The notes under the pieces were generated by a model that made no database searches, had not been told where the DNA came from, and worked only from the letters and a program-made list of their open reading frames with translations. A stretch of 64,000 bases of DNA from Sulfurimonas sp. (GTDB lineage Bacteria > Campylobacterota > Campylobacteria > Campylobacterales > Sulfurimonadaceae), in assembly GCA_021732045.1 (NCBI GenBank), contig JAKFWK010000004.1, positions 145,658 to 209,657 on the forward strand, in the 5' to 3' direction. Position numbers and translations under genes: made by a program. This document shows, in pieces, positions 63,742 through 64,000 of this stretch (the stretch's first letter is position 1; every line of letters starts with the position of its first letter).

Positions 63742-64000
63742 AATTTTTCTTTATATATTTAACTATCATCTGCGTGGCTTCATCAGCGGACATAACATCC
63801 GTATCTATTGTAATCTCTGCTCGTTGTGGCTCTTCATAAACATCATTTATGCCTGAAAAGTTTTGAAACTCCCCACTAAGAGCTTTTGCATAGACGCCTT
63901 TATAATCTCTTAGTTTGCATGTTTGTATATCTGCTTTTACATACACAACTATGTTATTTATTACCATCTCTCGAATCGCTTTTCTTGACTCTTTGTATGG
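63731..64000 (-). CDS. Second adenylylsulfate kinase-like gene, cut by the window end
   Basis: The reading frame continues without a stop past the last base; the C-terminal 89 residues are seen. SPYKE...[31 protein letters not shown] and [11 protein letters not shown] match the second half of APS kinase. The ATG at 63967 is internal, not the true start. P-loop and N-terminus lie beyond the window, so whether it is active cannot be judged. Confidence 0.8.
   Translation of the reverse strand, partial: PYKESRKAIREMVINNIVVYVKADIQTCKLRDYKGVYAKALSGEFQNFSGINDVYEEPQRAEITIDTDVMSADEATQMIVKYIKKNYVK

Noticed and set aside
63731..63967. Short complete 78-residue gene
   Set aside because: The frame runs on to the window end and encodes further APS-kinase sequence, so it is a cut gene.

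Overview
The window reads as chromosomal DNA of a free-living, flagellated member of the Campylobacterota. Sulfurimonas or a near relative fits best, judging by the flagellin N-terminus, the Maf, pseudaminate and PseA genes, the CxxC-rich small proteins and the low GC. That identification rests on gene content and protein style only. No rRNA, tRNA or CRISPR array is visible.

Bases 1-11.3 kb hold flagella and flagellin glycosylation. Two tandem 808-residue flagellin genes are identical for about 2.19 kb. A leftward operon follows: GNAT acetyltransferase, methyltransferase, PseA-type amidotransferase, HisH-like glutaminase, HisF-like ammonia channel and a Maf flagellin glycosyltransferase. Bases 11.3-31.5 kb are core chromosome: modA and a porin behind a ModE-type operator, a radical SAM protein, the rpmJ-rpsM-rpsK-rpsD-rpoA-rplQ operon, an aldo/keto reductase, the run NifU-TPR-murE-ferredoxin-panD-PDZ-ispA-tkt, then CDGSH protein, MagIII-like glycosylase, transporter, thioredoxin, degenerate GGDEF protein, YwbE and luxS.

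Bases 31485-49764 are an integrated mobilizable element of about 18.3 kb, bounded by a perfect 23-bp direct repeat (attL/attR). It lies at the 3' end of a protein-coding gene and rebuilds that gene's last codons and stop with different synonymous codons. It carries a tyrosine recombinase, a primase-type replicase, a relaxosome protein, a relaxase, a VirD4-type coupling protein, a probable oriT region, and a defence block. The block is a type I restriction-modification system (hsdR, hsdS ... hsdM) split by a complete ABC-three-component system (Mrr-like nuclease, middle component, DUF2326 ATPase) and a PemK/MazF-like protein. It is followed by an extra PD-(D/E)XK protein, the antirestriction protein ArdA and a small HTH protein that may be the excisionase.

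Bases 49.8-64 kb return to the chromosome: a COG4705 membrane protein, the complete pseudaminic acid operon pseB-C-F-G-H-I, three further sugar genes, then a leftward block with a sugar-phosphate transferase, Wzt/Wzm polysaccharide exporter, CysQ, CysC and a second CysC-like gene cut by the window end.

The glycosylation genes and a flagellin are tied together by three near-consensus sigma-54 promoters (GG-N10-GC): before flagellin 2, before the GNAT-to-Maf operon and before pseB. This implies that flagellin and the enzymes that make, amidinate and attach its sugar are expressed as one RpoN regulon.
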